15,721 bases of DNA from an uncultured Alistipes sp. (lineage in GTDB: Bacteria > Bacteroidota > Bacteroidia > Bacteroidales > Rikenellaceae): the NCBI GenBank assembly GCA_900549685.1, contig UROX01000046.1, positions 1 to 15,721 on the forward strand. The letters run 5' to 3'. Position numbers and translations under genes: made by a program. Each line of letters starts with the position of its first letter. Positions within the stretch are counted from its first letter, which is position 1. This document shows positions 1-6,659 of the stretch, in pieces. The notes beneath the pieces are model-generated. The model saw nothing but the letters and a program-made list of their open reading frames with translations. It did no database searches and was not told where the DNA came from.

Positions 1-115
1 AGTAAAAAAAGCCTGAAAACAAAAGTCTGTACTATAGGATATCATCACGATAAAAACAGAACCGTCCCGCAAGCATACGTACCGGAAAAGCAGAAATAAC
101 GTACATGTATCAATC

Positions 116-150
116 CAAACAAAAAGGGTATCCGAAATTCGGATACCCTT
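116..150 (-). terminator. Intrinsic terminator of the tRNA-Ser gene
   Basis: A 13-bp inverted repeat (124-136 with 138-150) forms a near-perfect hairpin. Read on the minus strand it is followed by a run of T (TTTTTGTTTGG). It begins a few bases after the mature 3' end of the tRNA, which is where a Rho-independent terminator for that gene would sit. Confidence 0.85.
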
Positions 151-153
151 CTG

Positions 154-242
154 CGGAAAGTGGGGGATTCGAACCCCCGGTACCGGTAACCCGGTACGGC
201 AGTTTAGCAAACTGCTGGTTTCAGCCACTCACCCAACTTTCC
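154..242 (-). tRNA. tRNA-Ser (anticodon GCU)
   Basis: Serine tRNA reading AGC/AGU codons. On the minus strand the acceptor stem GGAAAGT (242-236) pairs perfectly with ACTTTCC (161-155), and the discriminator base is G at 154. The anticodon stem GCAGT/ACTGC encloses the loop TTGCTAA, which gives anticodon GCU. A long variable arm of 7 bp (GTACCGG/CCGGTAC with loop GTTA) is the hallmark of a class II serine tRNA. The T arm GGGGG-TTCGAAT-CCCCC is canonical. CCA is not encoded (the next bases are CAG). The total length of 89 nt fits. It has its own upstream promoter and downstream hairpin terminator, so it can be transcribed independently of prs. Confidence 0.97.
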
Positions 243-274
243 TTCCATATAAGGAGCTCGGCTCGACCGAGGCA

Positions 275-305
275 CAAAATTAATTCATTTTTACGAAATT
301 CCAAA
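275..305 (-). promoter_or_regulatory. Promoter of tRNA-Ser (Bacteroidetes type)
   Basis: On the minus strand, TTTG (305-302) is separated by 19 bases from TAATTTTG (282-275). This matches the Bacteroidetes vegetative consensus TTTG-N19/20-TAnnTTTG exactly. The predicted start is near 268, giving a leader of about 25 nt before the mature tRNA 5' end at 242. It is one of the two best promoter matches in the window. Confidence 0.75.
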
Positions 306-352
306 TTCGGAGCGAATCTTTTCTCGCTCTCCGTCCGATTTCCTCCGACGGA

Positions 353-1294
353 TCAGAAGATGAATTTCGAACTGATCTCCTTGTAATCGTGCACGCGCTC
401 GATCACATCGGCGAACAGATCGGCTACGGACAACACGGTGAACTTCGAGAGGTCTTCGCCCTGCTTGAGCGGAATGGAGTCCGTCACGATCACTTCGGAG
501 AGGGCGCTGTTGTTGATGCGGTCGTAGGCCGGACCCGACAACACGGGATGGGTAACGGCCGCACGGACGCTGCGCGCGCCCTTTTCCATGAACATGTCGG
601 CAGCCTTGGTAATCGTTCCGGCCGTATCGATCATATCGTCCATGATGATGATATTGCGGTCTTTGACCTCGCCGATGGCCGTAATGGACCCTACCACATT
701 GGCTCTTTCCCGCTGCTTGTGGCAGATAATCATCGGAGCATTCAGGTACTGGGAATAGGCATGGGCCCGTTTGGCCCCGCCCATATCGGGAGCGGCGATG
801 GAGAGATTCTCCATCTGCAAATTTTTCATATAAGGTACGAAAATACCGCTGGCATAAAGATGATCGACCGGAATGTCGAAGAAGCCCTGAATCTGGTCGG
901 CATGCAGATCCATCGTCATAATACGGTCCACTCCGGCGGCACGCAGCAGGTTGGCCACCAGTTTGGCCCCGATGGAGACGCGGGGACGGTCTTTGCGGTC
1001 CTGACGCGCCCAACCGAAATAGGGCATCACGGCGATCACGCGGTGGGCCGACGCCCGGTGGGCCGCATCGATCATCAACAGCAACTCCATCAGATTGTCC
1101 GCAGGCGGGAAAGTGGATTGCACGATAAAGACGGTGCACCCCCGGATACTTTCGTCGTATGCGGGCTGAAATTCGCCGTCGCTGAACTCCAGAACCTGAG
1201 AGTTTCCGAGCTCGATTCCGAAATTAGCCGCTATCTTTTCGGCCAGATAGCGCGAACCGCGGCAGGAGAAGATTTTGAGTTTATGAATCGCCAT
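353..1294 (-). CDS. prs: Ribose-phosphate pyrophosphokinase (PRPP synthetase)
   Basis: Makes 5-phosphoribosyl 1-pyrophosphate from ribose 5-phosphate and ATP in the cytoplasm. PRPP feeds purine, pyrimidine, NAD, histidine and tryptophan synthesis. The 313-aa product has the usual family length. Visible motifs are the N-terminal FSDGE (37-41), the ATP-loop segment YFGWARQDRK (92-101), the catalytic MDLHADQIQGFF stretch (128-139, His131) and the PRPP-binding loop DDMIDTAGT (219-227). The start is ATG at 1294; a perfect -7 element lies about 27 bases upstream, giving a short leader. The gene lies 124 bases downstream of engB on the same strand and just upstream of tRNA-Ser. Nothing is missing, and I see no unusual feature. 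Confidence 0.98.
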   Translation of the reverse strand: MAIHKLKIFSCRGSRYLAEKIAANFGIELGNSQVLEFSDGEFQPAYDESIRGCTVFIVQSTFPPADNLMELLLMIDAAHRASAHRVIAVMPYFGWARQDRKDRPRVSIGAKLVANLLRAAGVDRIMTMDLHADQIQGFFDIPVDHLYASGIFVPYMKNLQMENLSIAAPDMGGAKRAHAYSQYLNAPMIICHKQRERANVVGSITAIGEVKDRNIIIMDDMIDTAGTITKAADMFMEKGARSVRAAVTHPVLSGPAYDRINNSALSEVIVTDSIPLKQGEDLSKFTVLSVADLFADVIERVHDYKEISSKFIF

Positions 1295-1320
1295 GATCTG
1301 AAGAGTTGATCTTTTGGACG

Positions 1321-1328
1321 CAAATGTA
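1321..1328 (-). promoter_or_regulatory. Probable prs promoter (-7 element)
   Basis: TACATTTG on the minus strand (1328-1321) fits TAnnTTTG exactly. Transcription would start near 1314, about 20 nt before the prs ATG. A -33 TTTG at the right distance is not clear. It suggests prs can be transcribed separately from engB. Confidence 0.55.
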
Positions 1329-1418
1329 AGCCATTTTAGCGAAAATCGACGCTCTACGGCCGTTTTTTATCGACAAAATATACACCGGAATTCATATCGG
1401 TCGCACCGGGCCGACCGT

Positions 1419-2024
1419 TTACCGTCCGCCGACCGTTTCGAGGCACCCTCCGATAAAATCGAGAATCTCCCCGCGCCCCTTCTTCTTTTCCGACGAAGTG
1501 ACGAACATCGGGGGCAATTCTTCCCAACTGCCGAGCAGCACCCGGCGATAACGGGCCGCATGGGAAGCGAGCTGGTCGGACGACAGTTTGTCGCTCTTGG
1601 TGAAAACGATCCCGAAAGGTACACCGTGCTCGCCGAGCATATCGATAAAAGCGAGATCGATCTTCTGAGGCTCGAGCCTCGAATCGACCAGCACGAAAAG
1701 GAACACCATGTTCTCCCTGCGCAGCACATAATCGGTAATCAGCTTCGAGAACGCTCCCCGCTCGCTTTTCGACACTCGCGCATAGCCGTAGCCCGGCAAA
1801 TCGACCAGATACCAGCGGTCGTCCATCCGGAAATGGTTGATAAGACGGGTCTTGCCCGGCGTGGAAGAGACCTTGGCCAGTCCCGGACGGTCGGAAAGCA
1901 TATTGATGAGCGACGACTTGCCCACGTTCGAACGGCCGATGAATGCGAATTCGGGCAGTCCGTCCGAAGGGCATTGCGAGAGTTTCTGGCTGCTGACGGT
2001 GAAGACGGCGGATTTGATATTCAT
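1419..2024 (-). CDS. engB: Ribosome biogenesis GTP-binding protein EngB/YihA
   Basis: TRAFAC-class GTPase needed for assembly of the large ribosomal subunit. The start chosen is ATG at 2024, giving 201 aa, the normal EngB length. An in-frame extension to 2324 reads into sequence with no resemblance to the family. Motifs in order: P-loop GRSNVGKSS (30-38, G1), STPGKTRLIN (G2 region), DLPGYG (G3), TKSDK (G4) and TSSEKK (G5). The signature stretch GYGYARVSKSERGAF after G3 is typical of EngB rather than Era or EngA. prs lies 124 bases downstream on the same strand. A weak promoter-like element lies just upstream. Confidence 0.97.
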   Translation of the reverse strand: MNIKSAVFTVSSQKLSQCPSDGLPEFAFIGRSNVGKSSLINMLSDRPGLAKVSSTPGKTRLINHFRMDDRWYLVDLPGYGYARVSKSERGAFSKLITDYVLRRENMVFLFVLVDSRLEPQKIDLAFIDMLGEHGVPFGIVFTKSDKLSSDQLASHAARYRRVLLGSWEELPPMFVTSSEKKKGRGEILDFIGGCLETVGGR

Positions 2025-2346
2025 GGCAGGAAGAGATCTTTCGTGCAAAGATCGCAAAAATCCGCGAAAACACGCTCCCGCCCGCCCCGCCGTGATCAAA
2101 AAGCCGTCGCAAGGGCAGCTCCGACACCGCCGGAATTCCCGTTCTGCGACAGAAGCCGGAACGATTTTCACCTTTATTTTCTCGATCACCCTCCCGTACA
2201 CTCCGGTCGGGAAATGCGAATTTCCGACCGTCGCTCTCGCTGCCCGGTTGCAGAAGCCCCATCCACCTCCGCCAGGGTCCGGGAAACATTGCGGGCAGCC
2301 GTCGTATTCGTTCTTCAGCGGCATACGACATAACCGTTAAATTTCG
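2025..2346. other. Divergent intergenic region engB / osmC-like
   Basis: About 320 bases with no credible gene. Long open frames crossing it are shadows with non-native codon use. It holds a weak minus-strand -7-like element (GATCTTTG, 2053-2046) for engB and a hairpin at 2204-2230 (7 bp, one bulged G, 4 bp, loop GCGA). The osmC-like promoter lies at its right edge. I see no riboswitch or RNA family that I recognise. Confidence 0.5.
2046..2053 (-). promoter_or_regulatory. Possible engB promoter (-7 element)
   Basis: GATCTTTG on the minus strand differs from TAnnTTTG at the first position. A TTTTC about 17 bases upstream could serve as the -33 element. Transcription would begin roughly 15 nt before the engB ATG. 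The match is weak. Confidence 0.3.
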
Positions 2347-2354
2347 TACCTTTG
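2347..2354 (+). promoter_or_regulatory. Promoter -7 element of the osmC-like gene
   Basis: TACCTTTG is an exact match to TAnnTTTG. The predicted start is near 2361, giving a leader of about 54 nt before the ATG at 2415. There is no clear TTTG 19-20 bases upstream. Confidence 0.55.
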
Positions 2355-2414
2355 CAAAGACCGCCGCCCCTACCGGCGGATATATCCGATAACGATCACT
2401 AAACGAACCGCAAT

Positions 2415-2822
2415 ATGGCAACCGTAGAAACCGTCTATCTGGGCGGACTCCGCACCGAAGCGACCCACGTACAGTCGGGCCGCAAGATTCTGACCGACGC
2501 TCCGGTCGATAACCACGGCAAAGGCGAAGCGTTCTCGCCGACCGACCTGGTCGCCGCCGCACTGGGCAGCTGCATGATGACGCTGATGGGTATCGCCGCC
2601 CAGACGCAGCAGATCGACATCGACGGTACACGACTCAGCATCACCAAAGTGATGAGCGCCGACCCGCGCCGGATCGGAGAAATCATCGTCGATGTCCGCT
2701 TCCCATCCGACTACGCTCCCAAGATCCGCACCGTACTGGAACGCGCCGCCGCAACCTGTCCCGTAGCCAAGACACTCCATCCGGACTGTACGCAGACGAT
2801 CCGTTTCCACTACGGCGAATAA
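2415..2822 (+). CDS. OsmC/Ohr-family protein (predicted thiol peroxidase)
   Basis: OsmC/Ohr proteins reduce organic hydroperoxides with a pair of cysteines and act in the cytoplasm as dimers. The 135-aa product has the family length and both reactive cysteines: Cys53 in GSCMMT and Cys115 in TCPVAKTL. The N-terminal part carries GEAFSPTDLVAAAL (37-50), typical of the YhfA-like OsmC branch. A third cysteine, Cys125 (HPDCT), lies nearby and is not part of the standard pair. The gene starts with ATG and has its own promoter. It is probably monocistronic, because a 456-base gap follows before cstA. The family is clear, but the true substrate (lipid or other hydroperoxide) cannot be told from sequence. 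Confidence 0.93.
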   Translation: MATVETVYLGGLRTEATHVQSGRKILTDAPVDNHGKGEAFSPTDLVAAALGSCMMTLMGIAAQTQQIDIDGTRLSITKVMSADPRRIGEIIVDVRFPSDYAPKIRTVLERAAATCPVAKTLHPDCTQTIRFHYGE

Positions 2823-3278
2823 CGGAATTCCGATTATATACACGGAGTACCCGCGGGGGATCCGCACCGTATTCCCGAATGGCTGCCGCCGGGCCACAAC
2901 TTCGCGAGGAAATAAGGTCCCTGTACGAATTCTCGGCCACAGGTCGCGAGCGACAGCTATCGGATCGGGCAACCGAACCTTCCGCCGGCACATCGGACAG
3001 ACACCGGATACAGGCTTCGGACGAACGGTACATAATTCCGTTCCAGTCTGCGGACACGATTCTTCCTCCGCGGGAAGAACGAAAAGAAGCGGCCCCGGAG
3101 GGACGGAGGCAACCATCCCGAACCGTGCAGTACGGGGAGCCGGAATCCGCATTTTTCCGTAAAGACGGATCGGTCCTTCGAAGTATATAATCGTTCCGAA
3201 CACGCAATCGCCGAAAGAGGCTTTCGTAATTTTCCCGGACTGCGACCGTCGTTGCCGTTCGGATAACCGTTTCGCACC
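2823..3278. other. Gene-free leader upstream of cstA
   Basis: 456 bases with no supported gene. Open frames of about 100 codons exist on both strands, but none resembles a protein family. Several small hairpins are visible: 7 bp at 3060-3079 with a GC-rich loop, and 5 bp with loop AAAG at 3156-3169. The closest -7-like element to cstA is TAATTTTC (3227-3234), one base off consensus and without a clear -33. I recognise no riboswitch class. Confidence 0.5.
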
Positions 3279-4718
3279 ATGATTACTTTCAGCATCGCCC
3301 TCGCCGCATTGATCGGGGGATATTTTCTTTACGGCAAATTCGTCGAACGGGTATTCGGCGCCGATCCTTCCCGCCTGACGCCGGCCTACACGAAACGGGA
3401 CGGCGTGGACTATCTGCCGCTGCCGCCGTGGAAAATCTTTATGATCCAGTTCCTCAACATCGCGGGGCTGGGACCGATCTTCGGCGCCGTCATGGGTGCA
3501 AAATTCGGTACGGCCTCCTATCTGTGGATCGTACTGGGCAGCATTTTCGCCGGCGCCGTACACGATTTTCTCGCCGGTATGATCTCGCTGCGCAACGGAG
3601 GCGAAAGCCTGCCGGAAACGATCGGACGCTATCTGGGCAACAATTTCAAACAGTTCATGCGCGGATTCACCGTGCTGCTCATGGTGCTCGTGGGTGCCGT
3701 CTTCGTCGCCGGACCGGCCGGGCTGCTGGCCAAGCTGACGCCGGAACACCTGAACCTGCCGTTCTGGGCCACCGTCGTGTTCGCCTATTACATTCTGGCC
3801 ACGCTGCTGCCCATCGACAAGATCATCGGCAAGGTCTACCCGCTTTTCGCCATCGCGCTCATCTTCATGGCCGCAGGCATTCTGGCCATGATCTTCTGGA
3901 ACCATCCCCAACTGCCCGAACTCACCGACGGGCTGCGGAATACCCATCCGGACGGACTGCCGCTGTTCCCGATGATGTTCGTATCGATCGCCTGCGGAGC
4001 CATCAGCGGTTTCCACGCCACACAGTCGCCCATGATGGCCCGCTGCATGACCAATGAAAAATACGGACGTCCCGTTTTCTACGGCGCAATGATTACCGAA
4101 GGCATCGTCGCCCTGATCTGGGCCGCCGCCGCGACCTACTTCTTCCACACCGAAGAAGGTGCCGCGCTCTTCGCCGCCGCGTCGGGCAACGACAACGCAT
4201 CGATCATCGTCGATTCGATCACCCGCGAATGGCTCGGCCCCATCGGCGGTCTTCTCGCCATCCTGGGCGTCATAGCCGCTCCGATCACCTCGGGCGACAC
4301 AGCCTTCCGCTCGGCCCGCCTGATCGTGGCCGATTTCCTGCATGTAGACCAGCGTCCGATCCTCAAACGGCTGATGATTTCCCTGCCGCTCTTCGCCGCG
4401 GGCTACCTGATTCTGCATGCCGACTTTTCGGTCGTATGGCGCTACTTCGCATGGTGCAACCAGACGCTCGCCGTCTTCACGCTCTGGGCGCTCGCCGTCT
4501 ACCTCGTACGGGAACAAAAACCCGTGTTCATCGCACTCGTTCCGGCCCTGTTCATGACGGCCGTATGTTCGACCTATCTGTTCATTGCCGGCGAAGGGCT
4601 GCACCTCGCCCCGACGCTCTCCTACCTGCTGGGAGGCTGTACGACGCTGCTCGTCTTCGGACTTTTCCTGTTCTGGTGGAAACGTTGCGGCACAGCCGCT
4701 GCCGGCAACGGCCGTTAG
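3279..4718 (+). CDS. cstA: Carbon starvation protein CstA family transporter
   Basis: Polytopic inner-membrane transporter. E. coli relatives are linked to peptide and pyruvate uptake under carbon limitation. The 479-aa product belongs to the short form; the E. coli proteins are about 700 aa. Family motifs are DYLPLPPW (44-51), FLNIAGLGPIFGA (58-70), GAVHDFLAG (92-100), SGFHATQSP (243-251) and APITSGDTAFRSARL (334-348). Many hydrophobic spans follow through the C-terminus, ending in WWKRC with a short charged tail. The start at 3279 places a hydrophobic helix (MITFSIALAAL...) at the extreme N-terminus, as expected. It stands alone between a long upstream gap and a convergent terminator. The substrate cannot be assigned from sequence; peptide or pyruvate is an inference from the family. 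Confidence 0.94.
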   Translation: MITFSIALAALIGGYFLYGKFVERVFGADPSRLTPAYTKRDGVDYLPLPPWKIFMIQFLNIAGLGPIFGAVMGAKFGTASYLWIVLGSIFAGAVHDFLAGMISLRNGGESLPETIGRYLGNNFKQFMRGFTVLLMVLVGAVFVAGPAGLLAKLTPEHLNLPFWATVVFAYYILATLLPIDKIIGKVYPLFAIALIFMAAGILAMIFWNHPQLPELTDGLRNTHPDGLPLFPMMFVSIACGAISGFHATQSPMMARCMTNEKYGRPVFYGAMITEGIVALIWAAAATYFFHTEEGAALFAAASGNDNASIIVDSITREWLGPIGGLLAILGVIAAPITSGDTAFRSARLIVADFLHVDQRPILKRLMISLPLFAAGYLILHADFSVVWRYFAWCNQTLAVFTLWALAVYLVREQKPVFIALVPALFMTAVCSTYLFIAGEGLHLAPTLSYLLGGCTTLLVFGLFLFWWKRCGTAAAGNGR

Positions 4719-4765
4719 AACGATCCGACGGCCCTTCATCGCTCTTTCCCTGAACATACGATATG

Positions 4766-4802
4766 AAAAACGGAGGCAACCTGCACAGGGACCTCCGTTT
4801 TT
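4766..4802. terminator. Bidirectional terminator between cstA and the sigma factor gene
   Basis: AAAAACGGAGG (4766-4776) pairs exactly with CCTCCGTTTTT (4792-4802) around a 15-base loop. There is a T run on each strand, so the hairpin can end both cstA (plus) and the ECF sigma gene (minus), which converge here. Confidence 0.88.
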
Positions 4803-4811
4803 ATCGTCACG

Positions 4812-5399
4812 TCAGCGCTCTTTTCCCGCGCCGCCGCTATCGGCGATAAAACGGCAGAGCTGCTCCCGGGCACGGTGGATTCCGGTCTTGACCGTCCCCA
4901 TCGGCAACGAAAGTTTGGCGGCGATCTCCTCGTAGGAATATTCTTTGAAAAAGCGCAGTTCGATCAACTGCCTGTACCGGGGCGACATTTTTTCGAGAAA
5001 AGCCTCCAGCCGCGCCCGGTTCTGGTCGGTTATCATGCGCTCTTCGGGCGTGGGACCGCCCAGCGAAGACGACATGCGCTCGCCCAGCCGGTCGATCGGC
5101 ACCGTATCGTCGCGACGACGGCGCGTATAGTCGATGAACGTGTTCCGGGCGATCGTATAGACCCACTGCCCGAATGTATAACGGTCGTCGTAACGTTGGA
5201 GATTCAGATAGACCTTGACGAAAGTTTCCTGCAACAGATCGCTCGCATCGTCGGCGTTTCCGCCCGTGCGCTGGATGTAAAGCTGATATATGGAATCGCG
5301 GTAGCGGTCGAACAGATGCTCGAAAGCCACCGGATCGCCCGAAAGCACACGCTCGACGAGTTGCTGGTCGGTCGAAACGATATAGTTCTCTATCTCCAT
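4812..5399 (-). CDS. ECF-type RNA polymerase sigma-70 factor
   Basis: 195-aa sigma factor of the extracytoplasmic-function type. Region 2 spans about 22-97, with DLLQETFVKVYLNLQRY (54-70) and the core-binding/promoter-melting stretch FGQWVYTIARNTFIDYTRRRR (76-96). Region 4 spans about 130-183, with the helix-turn-helix YSYEEIAAKLSLPMGTVKTGIHRARE (154-179). Region 3 is absent, as usual for ECF factors. The ATG lies inside the last codons of the upstream glycosyltransferase gene (10-base overlap), so the two are probably translated together. No anti-sigma factor gene (FecR-like or zinc anti-sigma) is adjacent, which is unusual for many Bacteroidetes ECF factors. The target regulon is unknown. 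It resembles general RpoE/SigW-type annotations but I cannot place it in a named ECF group. Confidence 0.95.
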   Translation of the reverse strand: MEIENYIVSTDQQLVERVLSGDPVAFEHLFDRYRDSIYQLYIQRTGGNADDASDLLQETFVKVYLNLQRYDDRYTFGQWVYTIARNTFIDYTRRRRDDTVPIDRLGERMSSSLGGPTPEERMITDQNRARLEAFLEKMSPRYRQLIELRFFKEYSYEEIAAKLSLPMGTVKTGIHRAREQLCRFIADSGGAGKER

Positions 5400-6577
5400 A
5401 CGTTTTTGCTGGGTCGCAGGCGACGGCTCGCCGCCAGCAGCATTTCACCCACGGGCGACCAAAAATCGTGCAATACATAGGCCCAGCCGATACCGCGTTC
5501 GCCGAGTCTCTGTCCGATCCGGCGGATTTTCAGCACGACGAACGTAGAACGGAGCACGACGAAAAACAACGGTACGGCCCACCACACAGGCGGCGTCAGT
5601 GCGAAGACAGCCGCCGAACAACCGAAAAACAGCAGCCTGCTGGCCAGTTCCGTGCGGACCGACCGGCGGACCGAAGCCGGATAATAACGGAATGCGTATC
5701 CCAGATACTTCCGCACGGCCCACCACCATCCCGCTCCGCCGTACTGCATCTGCCGCACCGTGGCATTCGGATTCATCACCACGCTCACGTTGTCGCTCCG
5801 GGCGATCTTGCTGATGAACAGATCATCCTCGCCGATGTTCATATTCAGATGGTTGAATCCCCGGCTGCCGAAATAGATGCTCTTCGTATAACCGATATTG
5901 TGCGCGATGCCCCGGTAGGTGCGTCCATGCGTGGCGGCAGCGAGATAACGCACCGAACGGATCAGACGACTGCATCGGATCAGTCTGTTGAACAACCCTT
6001 TACGCGACTCGATACCGCAATAACCGATCACGATGTCGCCGCATATGAACCCTTTGGCCATCAGCGAAAGCCATTTGTCGGAAACAGGATAACTGTCGGG
6101 CGTCGTAAAGACGATATGCTCGTGACGACAGGCCTTGATGCCGACCGTCAGCGCCAGCTTGATGCTGTGTTCGTAATGGGGCTGCTGCTTGATACAGGTC
6201 ACGTGCAGCCTCGGTTCGGCGGCGCTCATATCGCGCAAGATCTCGCCGATCTCCTCGTTGTAGCTGCAATCGACCACGACGACCTCGAAATCGTCGTACT
6301 GTTGCGCGAGCAACAGGGGCAAACCCTGTTCGATGAAGTACCATGTATTCTCCCGCGCCACGACCACCACCGAAACCGGAGGAGAAGGCACGTCGGCACG
6401 GATACCCCGGTTGTTGCGGAACCGGGGCAGTCCGCCGTAAACGCCCAGATAGTAATACATTTGCACGGCGAACGTCGCCAAGGCTCCGCCCAGCAGTCCG
6501 AGGACGACGAACGGTTCTTTTATTCCATTAGCGATCAAATCGTTACGCAACAGATCGAGATACTCCACCACCTTCAA
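5390..6577 (-). CDS. Membrane-anchored family 2 glycosyltransferase
   Basis: 395-aa inverting GT-A glycosyltransferase with an N-terminal membrane helix (about 22-44), a cytosolic catalytic domain (about 67-280) and C-terminal membrane segments (about 312-346). Visible motifs are VSVVVVARE (68-76, nucleotide-binding strand), VVVVDCSYNEE (99-109), and GEDD (249-252), where the second acidic pair supplies the catalytic base. The metal-binding site normally written DxD reads TTPDS (158-162) and keeps only Asp161. The QxxRW-like position reads QMQYGGAGWW. The first codon is TTG at 6577, with an in-frame TAA just upstream inside the promoter, so the start must be here or at GTG 6571/6568. The sigma gene overlaps its 3' end. 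The sugar and acceptor are unknown. Confidence 0.88.
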   Translation of the reverse strand: MKVVEYLDLLRNDLIANGIKEPFVVLGLLGGALATFAVQMYYYLGVYGGLPRFRNNRGIRADVPSPPVSVVVVARENTWYFIEQGLPLLLAQQYDDFEVVVVDCSYNEEIGEILRDMSAAEPRLHVTCIKQQPHYEHSIKLALTVGIKACRHEHIVFTTPDSYPVSDKWLSLMAKGFICGDIVIGYCGIESRKGLFNRLIRCSRLIRSVRYLAAATHGRTYRGIAHNIGYTKSIYFGSRGFNHLNMNIGEDDLFISKIARSDNVSVVMNPNATVRQMQYGGAGWWWAVRKYLGYAFRYYPASVRRSVRTELASRLLFFGCSAAVFALTPPVWWAVPLFFVVLRSTFVVLKIRRIGQRLGERGIGWAYVLHDFWSPVGEMLLAASRRLRPSKNVWR

Positions 6578-6587
6578 TGATTTCTCA

Positions 6588-6619
6588 CAAAGTTACGCTA
6601 TTTCGGATGAATCCCCAAA
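6588..6619 (-). promoter_or_regulatory. Promoter of the glycosyltransferase/sigma operon
   Basis: TTTG (6619-6616), a 20-base spacer and TAACTTTG (6595-6588) on the minus strand match the Bacteroidetes consensus exactly. The predicted start is about 6581, only a few bases before the TTG start codon. The TAA of this element is also the in-frame stop that blocks any longer reading frame. It overlaps the -33 area of the divergent tgt promoter. Confidence 0.75.
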
Positions 6620-6622
6620 CGG

Positions 6623-6653
6623 TTTCCCGATTGGACGAAAAATATTACCTTTG
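6623..6653 (+). promoter_or_regulatory. Promoter of tgt
   Basis: TTTC (6623-6626), a 19-base spacer and TACCTTTG (6646-6653) match the consensus with one mismatch in the -33 element. The tgt ATG begins 7 bases after the -7 element, at the expected transcription start, so the mRNA should be leaderless or nearly so. Confidence 0.72.
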
Positions 6654-6659
6654 TCTCCC

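Noticed and set aside
2025..2324. N-terminal extension of EngB to 2324
   Set aside because: It adds 100 residues with no EngB similarity. The 201-aa version from ATG 2024 matches the family length.
2370..4757. Very long open frame (795 codons) on the minus strand opposite cstA and the osmC-like gene
   Set aside because: It is antisense to two genes with clear family motifs, and its translation is low-complexity (runs of G, E, R, H, D), as expected for a shadow in GC-rich DNA.
6651..6659. TTG start of tgt at 6651
   Set aside because: It lies within the -7 promoter element. ATG at 6660 gives the normal protein.
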